Shown: positions 42,883 through 50,858, numbered from the stretch's first letter. The stretch: 64,000 nt of DNA from Streptomyces tsukubensis (GCF_009296025.1 NZ_CP045178.1:8246001-8310000), one strand, 5' to 3'. The notes: a model not told the origin generated them from the letters alone. A program made the numbers and translations.

Positions 42883-44094
42883 TCAGGACGTGTAGTCGGC
42901 GTTGACGCGGACGTACCCGGCGGAGAGGTCGCAGCCGTAGACCGTGGAACGCGCCACCCCCAGACCGAGCTCGACGGCGATGCTGACCTCGTCACCGCTC
43001 ATCACTTCGGTGAGCGCGTCGAGGGTGCCCGCTTGGGGTTCCTCCGGGTACACCTCGATGCCGCCGAAACGCACCGTGACGCGATCGGGCGTGATGTCGG
43101 TGTCCTCGGTGTTCTTGCCGATGGCCATGAGGACCCGGCCCCAGTTGGGGTCGGCTCCGTGTACGGCGGTCTTGACCAGTGGTGAGTTCACGACGCTCTT
43201 GGCGACCCGCTTGGCCTGGTCCCCGTCACGCCCCCCGGAGACGGTGACGCGCAGCAGCTTGGTGGCGCCCTCCCCGTCGCTCGCGAGCTGGAGCGTCAGC
43301 TCCAGGCACAGCTCCGTCAGTGCGGCGGAGAACTCGGCGGTGTCGACGGGGCCGGCCGCTCCGTTGGCGATGACCGCCACCGTGTCGGAGGTGGAGGTGT
43401 CCGTGTCCACGCTCAGACAGTTGAAGGTGGCGTCGGTGGCCGTTCGCAGGGAGTCGTCGAGCTCCTGGGCGGAGATCTCGGCGTCGGTGAAGAGGTAGGC
43501 GAGCATGGTGGCCATGTCGGGCTCCAGCATCCCGACGCCCTTGGCCACACCGACGATCCTGGCCCCGCCGACCGTGCGTACGGCCGTTTTGGGGCGGGTG
43601 TCCGTGGTCATCATCGCCCGAGCCACGTCCTGGGGCGACGCGCCGAATGCCGCGCGGCCCTGACGCTCGGCCGTGTCGAAGTGCGTGCGGACGGCGTCCA
43701 TCGGCAGGGGGCGCCCGATCACGCCCGTGGAGCCGATCAGTACGTCGTGGGCCGCGATGTCCAGGACCGCCGCCACCCGACCGGTGACCTCGGCCGCGTT
43801 CTGCTCGCCCGCCCTGCCGGTCGCGACATTGGCGTTCTGGGCCAGGGTCACCACGGCCCGCAGTTTCCCTCCTGAGGCGTGGTCCCGACTGATGAGCACG
43901 GCCGGCCCGGCGAAGAGACTGCGGGTGAACATCGCCGCGCTGACGGAAGGCCGGTCCGACACGACGATCGAGATGTCGTCGCCGTGCTCGCGCAGCCCAC
44001 CGTTTCCCGTACGCGCCCGAAAGCCGAGCGGCCACTCCAAGGGCTCGGGGTGGCCGGTATGTGACCCGGCCCCAACTGCATGAATATGCGTCAT
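42883..44094 (-). CDS. ArgJ-family N-acetyltransferase paralogue
   Basis: A 403-aa Ntn-type protein related to ornithine acetyltransferase (glutamate N-acetyltransferase). The self-cleavage site is intact: GMLEPDMATMLAYLF with the nucleophile Thr, preceded by VGGARIVGVAKGVG. The C-terminal block RVLMAIGKN and GADPNWGR also match. No argC, argB, argD or argR gene is nearby. Stand-alone paralogues of this type occur in specialised-metabolite clusters, such as OAT2 of clavulanic acid. The first ATG at 44094 has no ribosome binding site; a CATATT/TATTCT hexamer 4-14 nt before it suggests a leaderless transcript. Confidence 0.87.
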   Translation of the reverse strand: MTHIHAVGAGSHTGHPEPLEWPLGFRARTGNGGLREHGDDISIVVSDRPSVSAAMFTRSLFAGPAVLISRDHASGGKLRAVVTLAQNANVATGRAGEQNAAEVTGRVAAVLDIAAHDVLIGSTGVIGRPLPMDAVRTHFDTAERQGRAAFGASPQDVARAMMTTDTRPKTAVRTVGGARIVGVAKGVGMLEPDMATMLAYLFTDAEISAQELDDSLRTATDATFNCLSVDTDTSTSDTVAVIANGAAGPVDTAEFSAALTELCLELTLQLASDGEGATKLLRVTVSGGRDGDQAKRVAKSVVNSPLVKTAVHGADPNWGRVLMAIGKNTEDTDITPDRVTVRFGGIEVYPEEPQAGTLDALTEVMSGDEVSIAVELGLGVARSTVYGCDLSAGYVRVNADYTS

Positions 44095-44106
44095 GCAGAA
44101 TATGAT
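44077..44106. promoter_or_regulatory. Palindromes at the start of the ArgJ-paralogue gene
   Basis: GCATGAATATGC (about 44078-44089) is an inverted repeat with GCAT/ATGC arms, followed at once by GCATGCAGAATATGA. AT-rich TGCA-containing repeats are typical of ArgR boxes. The site overlaps the first codons, so binding would block transcription of a leaderless message. Confidence 0.35.
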
Positions 44107-44184
44107 TTCAGAGAGGGGGGTGTTTGTCCAAGGAGGGGCCCGAGCCGTTCTGCCCCCTGCCGGGTCCCCTCCCGGTCGGCCGGC

Positions 44185-45363
44185 TCAGCCCGCGGTGGCG
44201 GGCAGTGTGCCGTCGAGCGATGCCGCGGCGAGTCCGAAGGAGAGCGTCATGCCGATACCCGAGGTGACGCTCAGCGCCCGGACGCCCGGAGCGAGGTCAC
44301 GGACGAGCAGGGGGCCGCTCGGGCTGCTCGCGTAGACGCCCTGCCAGCGTTCGACCACCTTCAACGGCCCCGCGCCGAGGACTTCGCCGACCGCTTCGAG
44401 GAGCAGTTCCGAGGTGTGCTCGTCGACGAAGGGCGCCGCCGTCTCGTCGTAGGCGTGCGAATCACCCACGAGTACCGTCCCGTCCGGCAGGCGGGTGAAC
44501 ATCACATTGGCTCCGATCGCGGTCAACTCGGGGCTGTGCGCGGTGATCTCCGCCGCGAGCGGCCCTGCCGCGGTCGTCGCGGTGAAGCCGTCGTAGCGCA
44601 GCATCGAGGTGCCCGTCAGGACCGCCGCGTGGGTACGGAACCGGGCGGGCGCCACCACGCGGGCCATATTCAGTGAGCAGCGCAGTATGCCGTGCTCCTC
44701 GGCCGCGCCGGGGAAAAGCCGGTCCAGGTCGTGGCCGACGCAGACGAGGATCCGCTCCCCGCGCACCGGGCCCCGTGTCGTGTGTACGGTGCCGGACTCG
44801 ACGCCGGTCACCGAGGTGCCCCACAGAATCCGCCCGCCGGGCCGGGTCTGTGTCCACCGGGCCAGACCCGGCGCCGCCGCGCGCGGATCGACCCGCAGAT
44901 CCTCGGGAAGGAACGCGCCCCCGACCACGCCGTCAGGGCCTCCCGGCGCGCTCTCCCGCCCCAGTGTCCTCGCCACCTCCGCGCCGGTACGCAGCCGTAC
45001 GGTGTCGGGGCCGCGCACGTCGCGCAGCTCCTCAAGCACCGCCAGCTCGGTCGCCGACCTGGCCACCACCAGCGCGCCCGCCTCCTCGGCCCACAGTCCC
45101 GCGTCGGCCGCGGCCCGCAGCCAGCCCTCCCTGGACCGGTGGGCGAGCGCGAGGAGTTCACCGTGCTGGGCGGTGACGCAGCAGTGACCGAAGTTGCGGA
45201 CGGACGCACCGACAGGGCGCCGGTCGCGCTCGACGACCGTGACGGTCAGCCCGCGCCGCAACGCCTCGTAGGCGTGCGCGAGTCCGACGATCCCGGCGCC
45301 GACGATGACCAGGTCGCTGCTCTCCACGGGCAGGGCGGGGGTGCTGCTGAATGCGGTGCTCAT
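44185..45363 (-). CDS. FAD-dependent oxidoreductase, phosphonate-associated (TIGR03364 type)
   Basis: A 392-aa flavoprotein of the D-amino-acid-oxidase-like class. The N-terminal dinucleotide motif is DLVIVGAGIVGLAHAYEALRRGLTVTVVERD, quoted in part here as VGAGIVGLAHAYEALRRG. The segment ASVRNFGHCCVTAQHGE is typical of the TIGR03364 group. That group is genomically linked to phosphonatase-like hydrolases and is thought to oxidise the amino group of an aminophosphonate. It is divergent from a GntR regulator, across which lies a phosphonatase-like gene. ATG 45363 is used; an operator half-site lies about 40 bp upstream. Confidence 0.88.
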   Translation of the reverse strand: MSTAFSSTPALPVESSDLVIVGAGIVGLAHAYEALRRGLTVTVVERDRRPVGASVRNFGHCCVTAQHGELLALAHRSREGWLRAAADAGLWAEEAGALVVARSATELAVLEELRDVRGPDTVRLRTGAEVARTLGRESAPGGPDGVVGGAFLPEDLRVDPRAAAPGLARWTQTRPGGRILWGTSVTGVESGTVHTTRGPVRGERILVCVGHDLDRLFPGAAEEHGILRCSLNMARVVAPARFRTHAAVLTGTSMLRYDGFTATTAAGPLAAEITAHSPELTAIGANVMFTRLPDGTVLVGDSHAYDETAAPFVDEHTSELLLEAVGEVLGAGPLKVVERWQGVYASSPSGPLLVRDLAPGVRALSVTSGIGMTLSFGLAAASLDGTLPATAG

Positions 45364-45401
45364 GGGAGCAGCCTGCGGTGTCGGAGGGGGTTGGGTCAAT
45401 A

Positions 45402-45415
45402 CCTGTATGTACAAG
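45402..45415. promoter_or_regulatory. GntR operator copy upstream of the oxidoreductase
   Basis: On the minus strand the sequence reads CTTGT-ACAT-ACAGG. It matches the stronger site at 45513 in arms and in 4-nt spacing. It lies 39 bp before the oxidoreductase start. Confidence 0.6.
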
Positions 45416-45482
45416 ATGGGGTGTGGGTTCGGCGCGCTTCAGAAGCGCCCCAACAGCAATCCCGCCGTGCGGCTTGCCGGGC

Positions 45483-45512
45483 TTGGCGGGGTCCGTGACG
45501 ATGGCCTAGTCT
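45483..45512 (+). promoter_or_regulatory. Promoter of the GntR gene (leaderless)
   Basis: TTGGCG (45483-45488) and TAGTCT (45507-45512) are spaced 18 bp. The expected transcription start is at about 45519, which coincides with the start codon, so the message would be leaderless; no ribosome binding site exists upstream. Confidence 0.55.
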
Positions 45513-45532
45513 CCACTTGTGATGACAAGTGG
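45513..45532. promoter_or_regulatory. GntR operator overlapping its own start codon
   Basis: CCACTTGT-GATG-ACAAGTGG is a perfect 8-bp inverted repeat with a 4-nt spacer. It covers the transcription start and the start codon of the regulator, the position expected for autorepression. Confidence 0.75.
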
Positions 45533-46286
45533 CAAGGCGCTCCATGAGCGGCTCGGGGCCGAATTCCTGCGGCGCATCGAGTCGGGGGAGTGGCCGGAGG
45601 GCGTGCAGGTACCCAGTGAGGCACGGCTCTGTGCGGAGTTCGGCACCTCACGCGGGCCCGTACGGCAGGCCCTGGCCATGCTGCGGCAGGAAGGAAGCCT
45701 GGTCGGCGGCAGGGGGCGACCCCCCGTCGCCCGCAAGGTGGCCAGGTCCCAGCCGTTCGCCTCGCTGCTGTCGTTCACGCAGTGGGCGAGGTCCATCGGT
45801 CGCCTGCCCGGTCAGACGACCGTCGAGGTGGCCAGGCGCCGCGCCGCGCCGGAGACGGCAGGCAGGCTCGGAGTCGAGGACGGGGACACTGTCGTCGAGA
45901 TCGTGCGCCTGCGGACGCTGGACGGGGTGCCCGCGATGCTGGAGCGCTCGGCCTTCGTGTGGGACGTGGGGCGCCACCTCTTCGACTTCGACCCCGACTC
46001 GGGCTCCCTGTACGAGGAGTTGTGCCGACGGGGCGCCGGACTCGACCACGCGCGCCACACCATCGACGCCATCGCGGCGGAGCCCGCCGACGCCGAACTC
46101 CTCGCCGTGGCGGAGCGCACCCCGTTGCTGCGCGTACGCCGTCAGACCTTCTGCCCCGACGGCGAACCGCTCGAATTCTCCGACGACCGCTACCTGCCCT
46201 CGCTGACCAACTTCACCATCGAGAACACCGCGGAGGGCCGCACGGTGGCAGGGCGCCACAGCACGGGCGAGGAGCCCGAGCACTGA
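45522..46286 (+). CDS. GntR-family regulator (HutC/UTRA type) of the phosphonate-type locus
   Basis: A 254-aa regulator. The N-terminal winged helix reads QVPSEARLCAEFGTSRGPVRQALAML, and the C-terminal part is a UTRA ligand domain (GVEDGDTVVEIVRLRTLDGVPAML, then SLYEELCRRGAGLDHARHTIDA). The protein is 254-255 aa; GTG 45519 and ATG 45522 are both possible starts. It is divergent from the oxidoreductase and 104 bp upstream of the phosphonatase-like gene. Matching operator palindromes in both promoters show that it probably controls both directions. Confidence 0.9.
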   Translation: MTSGKALHERLGAEFLRRIESGEWPEGVQVPSEARLCAEFGTSRGPVRQALAMLRQEGSLVGGRGRPPVARKVARSQPFASLLSFTQWARSIGRLPGQTTVEVARRRAAPETAGRLGVEDGDTVVEIVRLRTLDGVPAMLERSAFVWDVGRHLFDFDPDSGSLYEELCRRGAGLDHARHTIDAIAAEPADAELLAVAERTPLLRVRRQTFCPDGEPLEFSDDRYLPSLTNFTIENTAEGRTVAGRHSTGEEPEH

Positions 46287-46390
46287 CCACCTGCCCGCCA
46301 CGATCACCGTCCCCTCCCGTCCCCACCCCATCCCCACGGGCCGCGACGCGCACCATCGCGCCCGGCCCGTACGAAGAAGAGGAGCCGTAC

Positions 46391-47071
46391 ATGATCGACC
46401 TGGCAGTCCTGGACATGGCGGGAACCACCATCGACGACGGCGGCGCGGTCTACGACGCCCTGCGCTCGGCCGTGGAGGAGACAGGGGTACGGGTGGCCCC
46501 CGACGACCTCCAGAAGTGGATGGGCACCGACAAGAAGCAGGCCATCGAGGCGTTGATACGTCTCGGCGGCGGCGCCCCCACCGCTTCCTCCGTGGCCGCC
46601 GCCTACGGCTCCTTCGTCGAACTGCTCCGCACCGCCTACGACACCCGGCCGCCCTCGGCGCTGCCGGGTGTCGAGAACGCCCTGGCCGTCCTGCGGGACC
46701 GAGGTGTCCGGATCGCCCTCACCACCGGATTCGGCAGCGAGGTGGCCGGGCCACTGCTCGACTCCCTCGGCTGGTCCACGGCGCCGGGCTCGCTGCTCGA
46801 CGCGGTGGTCACCGCGGACGAGGTGGCCTCGGGACGCCCCGCGCCGTACATGATCCATCGGGCCATGGAGAGGACCGGTGTACTCGACGTACGCCAGGTC
46901 CTGGTCGCGGGGGACACCACTGTCGACCTGGAGGCGGGCACCCACGCGGGCGCGGGGACCGTCGTCGGCGTCCTCACCGGCAAGCTGGGCCGGTCCGCGC
47001 TCGAAGCGGCCCCGCACACCTATGTGCTCGACAGCGTCGCGGACCTGCCGGGGCTACCGGAAACCTCCTGA
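46391..47071 (+). CDS. Phosphonatase-like HAD hydrolase (TIGR03351 type)
   Basis: A 226-aa haloacid-dehalogenase-superfamily enzyme. Motif I is LAVLDMAGTTIDDGG, with D-M-A-G-T-T as in phosphonoacetaldehyde hydrolases. Motif II region is RIALTTGFGSEVAGPLL, the Lys/Arg motif follows, and motif III/IV appears as VLVAGDTTVDLEAGTHAGAG. The members of this group sit next to the FAD oxidoreductases of the TIGR03364 type, and the pair probably degrades an aminophosphonate via a phosphono-aldehyde. ATG 46391 has GAAGAGGAG about 6 nt upstream. It follows the GntR gene and is likely cotranscribed with it. Confidence 0.9.
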   Translation: MIDLAVLDMAGTTIDDGGAVYDALRSAVEETGVRVAPDDLQKWMGTDKKQAIEALIRLGGGAPTASSVAAAYGSFVELLRTAYDTRPPSALPGVENALAVLRDRGVRIALTTGFGSEVAGPLLDSLGWSTAPGSLLDAVVTADEVASGRPAPYMIHRAMERTGVLDVRQVLVAGDTTVDLEAGTHAGAGTVVGVLTGKLGRSALEAAPHTYVLDSVADLPGLPETS

Positions 47072-47215
47072 CCCGTCGGGACACCCGTACGGCGTCAGGG
47101 AGGGCCGCGGCGGGACCGGCGCGCATCCCGCCCCGTGCCGGCCCCCGCCCACCGGGCCGGGGGAGCGGGGCCGGCCCTCCCCGGTGGCCGCACGCCTCAC
47201 ACCGCCCTCGCCTCG

Positions 47216-47263
47216 GGGCCGTACGGGGGAAGGCCGAGCGGGCCGTACGAGGGAAGGCCGAGC
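47216..47263. repeat. Tandem duplication, two 24-bp units
   Basis: Units 47216-47239 and 47240-47263 are identical except for one base (23 of 24). It lies in the non-coding region after the phosphonatase-like gene. Confidence 0.9.
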
Positions 47264-47351
47264 GCGGCCGCGGGGGCAGATCAGGCCCCGCGCCCGCGTC
47301 CGACGCCCTGAAACCCCTGACGAGGTGGGCGACGAGCGGCCGCGACGCCAC

Positions 47352-47516
47352 TCCGAGTCTTCCTTGGGCTGCGTGAGGACGGCGCAGTTGGCCGTCATCA
47401 CCAGCGCCAGGTCGGACCGGTCGAAGTCGGCGCGCAACCGCACGCACTCCTTGGCCCGCTCCGTCAGCCGGGCGAAGCTCCGCTCGGCGTGCGCGTACGG
47501 ATCATCAGCGACACCC
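47352..47516 (-). pseudogene. Remnant of a TetR-family regulator (C-terminal part)
   Basis: The minus-strand frame reads YAHAERSFARLTERAKECVR, then LRADFDRSDLALVMTANCAV and a short end. This looks like the ligand-domain end of TetR-type regulators (R-A-x-x-x-G-x-L-R-x-D-F-x-x-x-D). No start, no helix-turn-helix and no upstream partner is present. The frame is truncated at both ends. Confidence 0.5.
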
Positions 47517-47692
47517 CCACCCATCAGCTTCCGGCCGATCTCACCGCGCCGACGGAGGGCGGTGCGCTCCGGCCCGTGGTGGACACGGCCCACCCGCTCG
47601 TCGACATCGCGGGGGCGCACCGCGCCCTGGAGGCGGGACGGAGCCCGGGGGCAACCACATGGTCCAGGTGAGCCGGTCCCCGGAGACGGAGG
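47489..47692 (+). pseudogene. Remnant of a zinc-type alcohol dehydrogenase (C-terminal end)
   Basis: The + frame reads LTAPTEGGALRPVVDTAHPL and VDIAGAHRALEAGRSPG, which matches the C-terminal end of quinone-oxidoreductase/alcohol-dehydrogenase-type proteins (G-x-L-R-P-V-V-D-x-x-x-P-L-x-x-I-x-x-A-H-x-x-x-E). The expected continuation GNHMVQV is readable only after a frameshift at the G-run near 47652. The catalytic and cofactor domains are missing. Confidence 0.6.
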
Positions 47693-47745
47693 AGGGCGGC
47701 GCCTGACGCGGCGGCGCCCCGCCCCGGGCTCCCGGCGTCAGGGAG

Positions 47746-48330
47746 TCACCCGCGCACGGCCTCCACGACGGACCAGATCGCCAGCCCGAGCATGCACACA
47801 CCGCCGACCCGCTGAACCGTCTTGAGCGGGACACGCTTCGCGATGAAACGGCCCGCGAGCAGGGCCAGGGCGGAGACCGACATCAACGCCGCCGCAGAGC
47901 CGATGGCGACCGAAAGGGTGCCGTCGGTGGCGGCGAGGTTGGCCGTGGTGATCTGCGTGAGATCGCCCCACTCGCTGATGAAGACCGCCATGAACGCGGT
48001 GGAGTAGACCGGCCAGAACCCTGTGACGGTGGCGCCGCCCGACTCGTCCTCCTCCTCGTCGCCCCCGCCGCGCAGCAGCAGGAAGGCACCGAGGGCGAAC
48101 AGCGCGGCCGACACGATCTGGACGATCCAGGACGGCAGCAGACCGATGAGACTGCCCGCGCTGACGGCGATGACGACGTGGACGACGAACGCGGTGGAGG
48201 TGCCGAGCCAGACGTAGAGCGGGCGCATTCTGGTGCCCATGGCCAGTGAGGCGAACATGGTCTTGTCCGGAAGCTCGGCCAGGAAGATCAGGCCGAAGGC
48301 CGTGACGATGGCAAGGGGATCGAAAGTCAT
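47746..48330 (-). CDS. GDT1/TMEM165 (UPF0016) family membrane protein
   Basis: A 194-aa membrane protein with two copies of the family motif E-x-G-D-[KR]-[TS]: LAELPDKTMFASLA in the first half (E-L-P-D-K-T) and FISEWGDLTQITTANLA in the second (E-W-G-D-L-T). Each is set in a hydrophobic helix, with a variable acidic loop between the halves (GGGDEEEDESGG). The family includes manganese and calcium exporters. I looked for a yybP-ykoY (Mn2+) riboswitch upstream and did not find its core. ATG 48330 is used; the longer frame has no membrane character. Confidence 0.9.
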   Translation of the reverse strand: MTFDPLAIVTAFGLIFLAELPDKTMFASLAMGTRMRPLYVWLGTSTAFVVHVVIAVSAGSLIGLLPSWIVQIVSAALFALGAFLLLRGGGDEEEDESGGATVTGFWPVYSTAFMAVFISEWGDLTQITTANLAATDGTLSVAIGSAAALMSVSALALLAGRFIAKRVPLKTVQRVGGVCMLGLAIWSVVEAVRG

Positions 48331-48779
48331 CGGGACGGTTACGTTTCCTTGATGAGGCCGGGCCCAGGTGCCCGTACCGCCCCGGCGGACCGGGAAGAGA
48401 GGACCACTCGGCCCGGCATGACGTGTGCACCCGCTGTCCGCGGGCGCGTCCTGCCTGGGCCGAAGGTCTCGTCCGTCGCGTCCATGGGACACGACCCGGC
48501 AGCCGGGCCACCCGATCCACTCCGCCCTGAGGCGGAAGGACGAGCGGCCAGTATGTCGACCGACCGGTATTGCGGGACTACTCCCCTTCGATGGTGACGA
48601 CCCTACCAAGAGTCGACGCCGGCCCGCCAAGAGCCGACGTCGCCTGCCGGGAGCCGGCGCCGGGAACGCAGCCGGGAGACTCGGCCCGTCCGGTCGTTCC
48701 CGGTAGGGCGCCCTGGAGCGGCCGATGGGTTCTAATACAGCGGTCCGGACGTGTGGGAGACGAGGCGAGGAGGACGAAG
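48331..48779. other. 450-bp region between GDT1-type and SMP-30 genes
   Basis: An imperfect direct repeat occurs at 48606-48626 and 48627-48646, each starting CCAAGAG. A TAATAC at 48733-48738, 42 bp before the SMP-30 start, is a likely -10 box, but no good -35 box is visible. Confidence 0.45.
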
Positions 48780-49661
48780 GTGACGGCGGTCGAGCAGGTG
48801 ACGGGACCGGTGTGCGCGCACGGCGAGGGCCCGGTGTGGCACCCGGGCTGGGGCGGGCTCAGGTGGGTGGACATGCTCGCGGGTGACGTCATGACCCTGG
48901 ACGCCGACGGGAAAGTGGGGCGTCACCACGTGGCGTCGGTCGCCGCCGTTCTGCGCCCCCGCGCCGACGGCGGCACCGTCCTCGCAGTCGAGCGCGGCTT
49001 CGCGACGCTGCCGCCCGGATCCGGTGACGCGTGGGACGGCCTCACCGAGGGCGTGGTTCCCGAGCCGCTTCCCGAGATCTGGGACGACCCCACGGTGCGG
49101 ATGAACGAGGGCGGCTGCGACCCGCAGGGCCGCCTGTGGTGCGGTTCCATGGCCTACGACGCCGCCGAGGGCCTGGCCCGCGTCCACCGGCTCGACCCGT
49201 CGGGCGAGGTGACGGTGGCCGAGGCGTTCGGCGCGGTGACCATCTCCAACGGCCTGTGGTGGGACGCGGAGGGAACGCACGTCTTCTACGCGGACACACC
49301 GACGGGCCGCGTCGACGTCTTCGACCACGATCCGGAGACCGGTCCCACCGACCGGCGGCCCTTCGCGCGGGTGGAGAGCCCCGACGGGCTCACCGTGGAC
49401 GAGGAGGGCGGGGTCTGGGTGGCGCTGTGGGGCGGCGGCGCCGTCCACCGCTACGGCCCCGACGGGCGGCTCGACACCGTCATCGACCTGCCGGTCCCTC
49501 AGGTCACCTCGTTGACCTTCGGCGGCCCCGGGCTGGACGAGCTGTACATCACCACGTCCCAACAGGACACCGACCGCGAGACGTACCCACAGGCCGGTTC
49601 CCTGTTCCTGGCCAGGCCCGGCGTACGCGGCCTGCCGGTACGGCCGTTCGGCACGGCCTGA
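48780..49661 (+). CDS. SMP-30/gluconolactonase-family protein
   Basis: A 293-aa six-bladed beta-propeller lactonase. Metal ligands and family motifs are present: the N-terminal Glu in AHGEGPVWHPG, RMNEGGCDPQGRLWCGSMA (N-E/N-D-G-x-x-D-x-x-G-R-x-W), TISNGLWWDAEGTHVFYAD and ARVESPDGLTVDEEGGVWVA. Members hydrolyse sugar lactones such as gluconolactone or arabinonolactone. GGAGG lies 6-7 nt before GTG 48780, so the upstream frame is rejected. It is a single gene ended by the hairpin at 49676. Confidence 0.92.
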   Translation: MTAVEQVTGPVCAHGEGPVWHPGWGGLRWVDMLAGDVMTLDADGKVGRHHVASVAAVLRPRADGGTVLAVERGFATLPPGSGDAWDGLTEGVVPEPLPEIWDDPTVRMNEGGCDPQGRLWCGSMAYDAAEGLARVHRLDPSGEVTVAEAFGAVTISNGLWWDAEGTHVFYADTPTGRVDVFDHDPETGPTDRRPFARVESPDGLTVDEEGGVWVALWGGGAVHRYGPDGRLDTVIDLPVPQVTSLTFGGPGLDELYITTSQQDTDRETYPQAGSLFLARPGVRGLPVRPFGTA

Positions 49662-49675
49662 GTCGCCGCCTGAGC

Positions 49676-49716
49676 GGTGGGCCCCGCCCCCACGACAAGA
49701 GCGGGCGGGGCCCACC
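49676..49716 (+). terminator. Hairpin terminator after the SMP-30 gene
   Basis: GGTGGGCCCCGCCC (49676-49689) pairs perfectly with 49703-49716, a 14-bp stem with a 13-nt loop, 14 bp after the stop. Confidence 0.85.
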
Positions 49717-49960
49717 GGCACGGCCGCGGCGTGGCCCGTTCCGTCCCTCACACCTGTCGACGCTGAGCCGAGGAGCGCCGCTCGACGATGATCCGAGCCC
49801 CGCGGCGGCGGCTGTGCTCTCGTCGCTGTCCATGACCGCGATTTCCGGGGTTCAGCCAACTCGATGGTCAACTCCGCGATATAGCCCCGCGACGAAGTCC
49901 CGCGACGCAGCCCCGAGGTGAGTTCACTCCACCGCCTCGGGGCGGGGGAGGCCCCGGCGG

Positions 49961-50737
49961 TCAGTCGGCCGAGTCGGTGGCGTGGGCCGCCACGTCCAGC
50001 ACACCGTCGAACTCGGCCAGCGCGCCCACGAGATCGTTGGCGTTGCCGGGGCCGTCGATCTCCAGCCGTACCGTCCGCGTCGCATCCCGTACGTCCGCGT
50101 CGTCGGCCCCCTCCGCGCCCCAGCCTGAGCGGGCCACCCGCTCCCTGCTGTCCACATGGACCTGAAGCACCCGGAACCCCTTGTCGGTGCAGTGTTCGAG
50201 GACCCGGGGGAGTACCCCCTCGCCCGCGCGATAGGTCAGCCGGACATCGGCCTGCCCCACGGAGGCCAGCGCGGGGATCCTGCGGGTGACCCACGGATAC
50301 CCGCGTACGACAAGGAAGTGCACCAGGGTCGCCGCCACCGCGAGCAGTGGCAGGCCGCCCCCGCACGCCATCCCTATGGCACAGGTGAGCCAGACGGTGG
50401 CGGCCGTGGTCAGCCCGCGTACTGCGTCCCTGCGTACGAAGATCAGCCCGCCACCGATGAATCCGATGCCAGAGACGATCTGGGCGGCGACCCGGGACGG
50501 GTCGAACGACACCTGGTCGAGGCCGAGGACGCTGTTGAAACCGTGCTGCGACACCTCCATGAACAGGGCGCTGCCGACCCCGACGAGCGTGTGGGTGCGT
50601 AGGCCCGCGCTCTTCTGCTGGATCGCGCGTTCCGCTCCGATCAGCGTCGAAAGCAGCAGCGCGATCCCGATCTCGGCGAACTGGCGTCCCCCCTGACCCG
50701 CGGCCGGATCGAAGAGAGACCAAGCGAGTGTCTGCAA
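49961..50737 (-). CDS. MgtC/SapB-family membrane protein
   Basis: A 258-aa protein with an MgtC/SapB membrane half (LLLSTLIGAERAIQQKSAGLRTHTLVGVGSALF, quoted in part as GAERAIQQKSAGLRTHTLVG) and IVSGIGFIGGGLIFVR, the two core motifs. Residues 150-258 form a soluble domain of ACT/ferredoxin type with VLEHCTDKGFRVLQVHVDS. MgtC-like proteins adapt cells to low magnesium or control ATP synthase. The TTG at 50737 is preferred because GGAG lies about 6 nt upstream; the GTG at 50791 adds 18 residues without a good ribosome binding site. Confidence 0.87.
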   Translation of the reverse strand: MQTLAWSLFDPAAGQGGRQFAEIGIALLLSTLIGAERAIQQKSAGLRTHTLVGVGSALFMEVSQHGFNSVLGLDQVSFDPSRVAAQIVSGIGFIGGGLIFVRRDAVRGLTTAATVWLTCAIGMACGGGLPLLAVAATLVHFLVVRGYPWVTRRIPALASVGQADVRLTYRAGEGVLPRVLEHCTDKGFRVLQVHVDSRERVARSGWGAEGADDADVRDATRTVRLEIDGPGNANDLVGALAEFDGVLDVAAHATDSAD

Positions 50738-50842
50738 CGGTTGCTCCAGGACAGGGGACGGATGGACACAGCCGAGCCTAACGATCTCCACCGTCCGCGC
50801 GGAGCCCCGTAGTGGGCGCGCCTGGGGCGGTCACGGGATGGC

Positions 50843-50858
50843 TGTGACCGTGGTCACT
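50843..50858. promoter_or_regulatory. Crp-like palindrome, site 2
   Basis: TGTGACCGTGGTCACT matches TGTGA-N6-TCAC with one arm-end mismatch and shares TGTGACC/GGTCAC with site 1 at 38223. It is centred about 98 bp upstream of the HATPase gene and about 113 bp upstream of the MgtC gene on the opposite strand. Confidence 0.6.

Noticed and set aside
48331..48480. yybP-ykoY manganese riboswitch upstream of the GDT1-type gene
   Set aside because: The conserved core of that riboswitch was not found in the leader, although GDT1-type genes are sometimes controlled by it.
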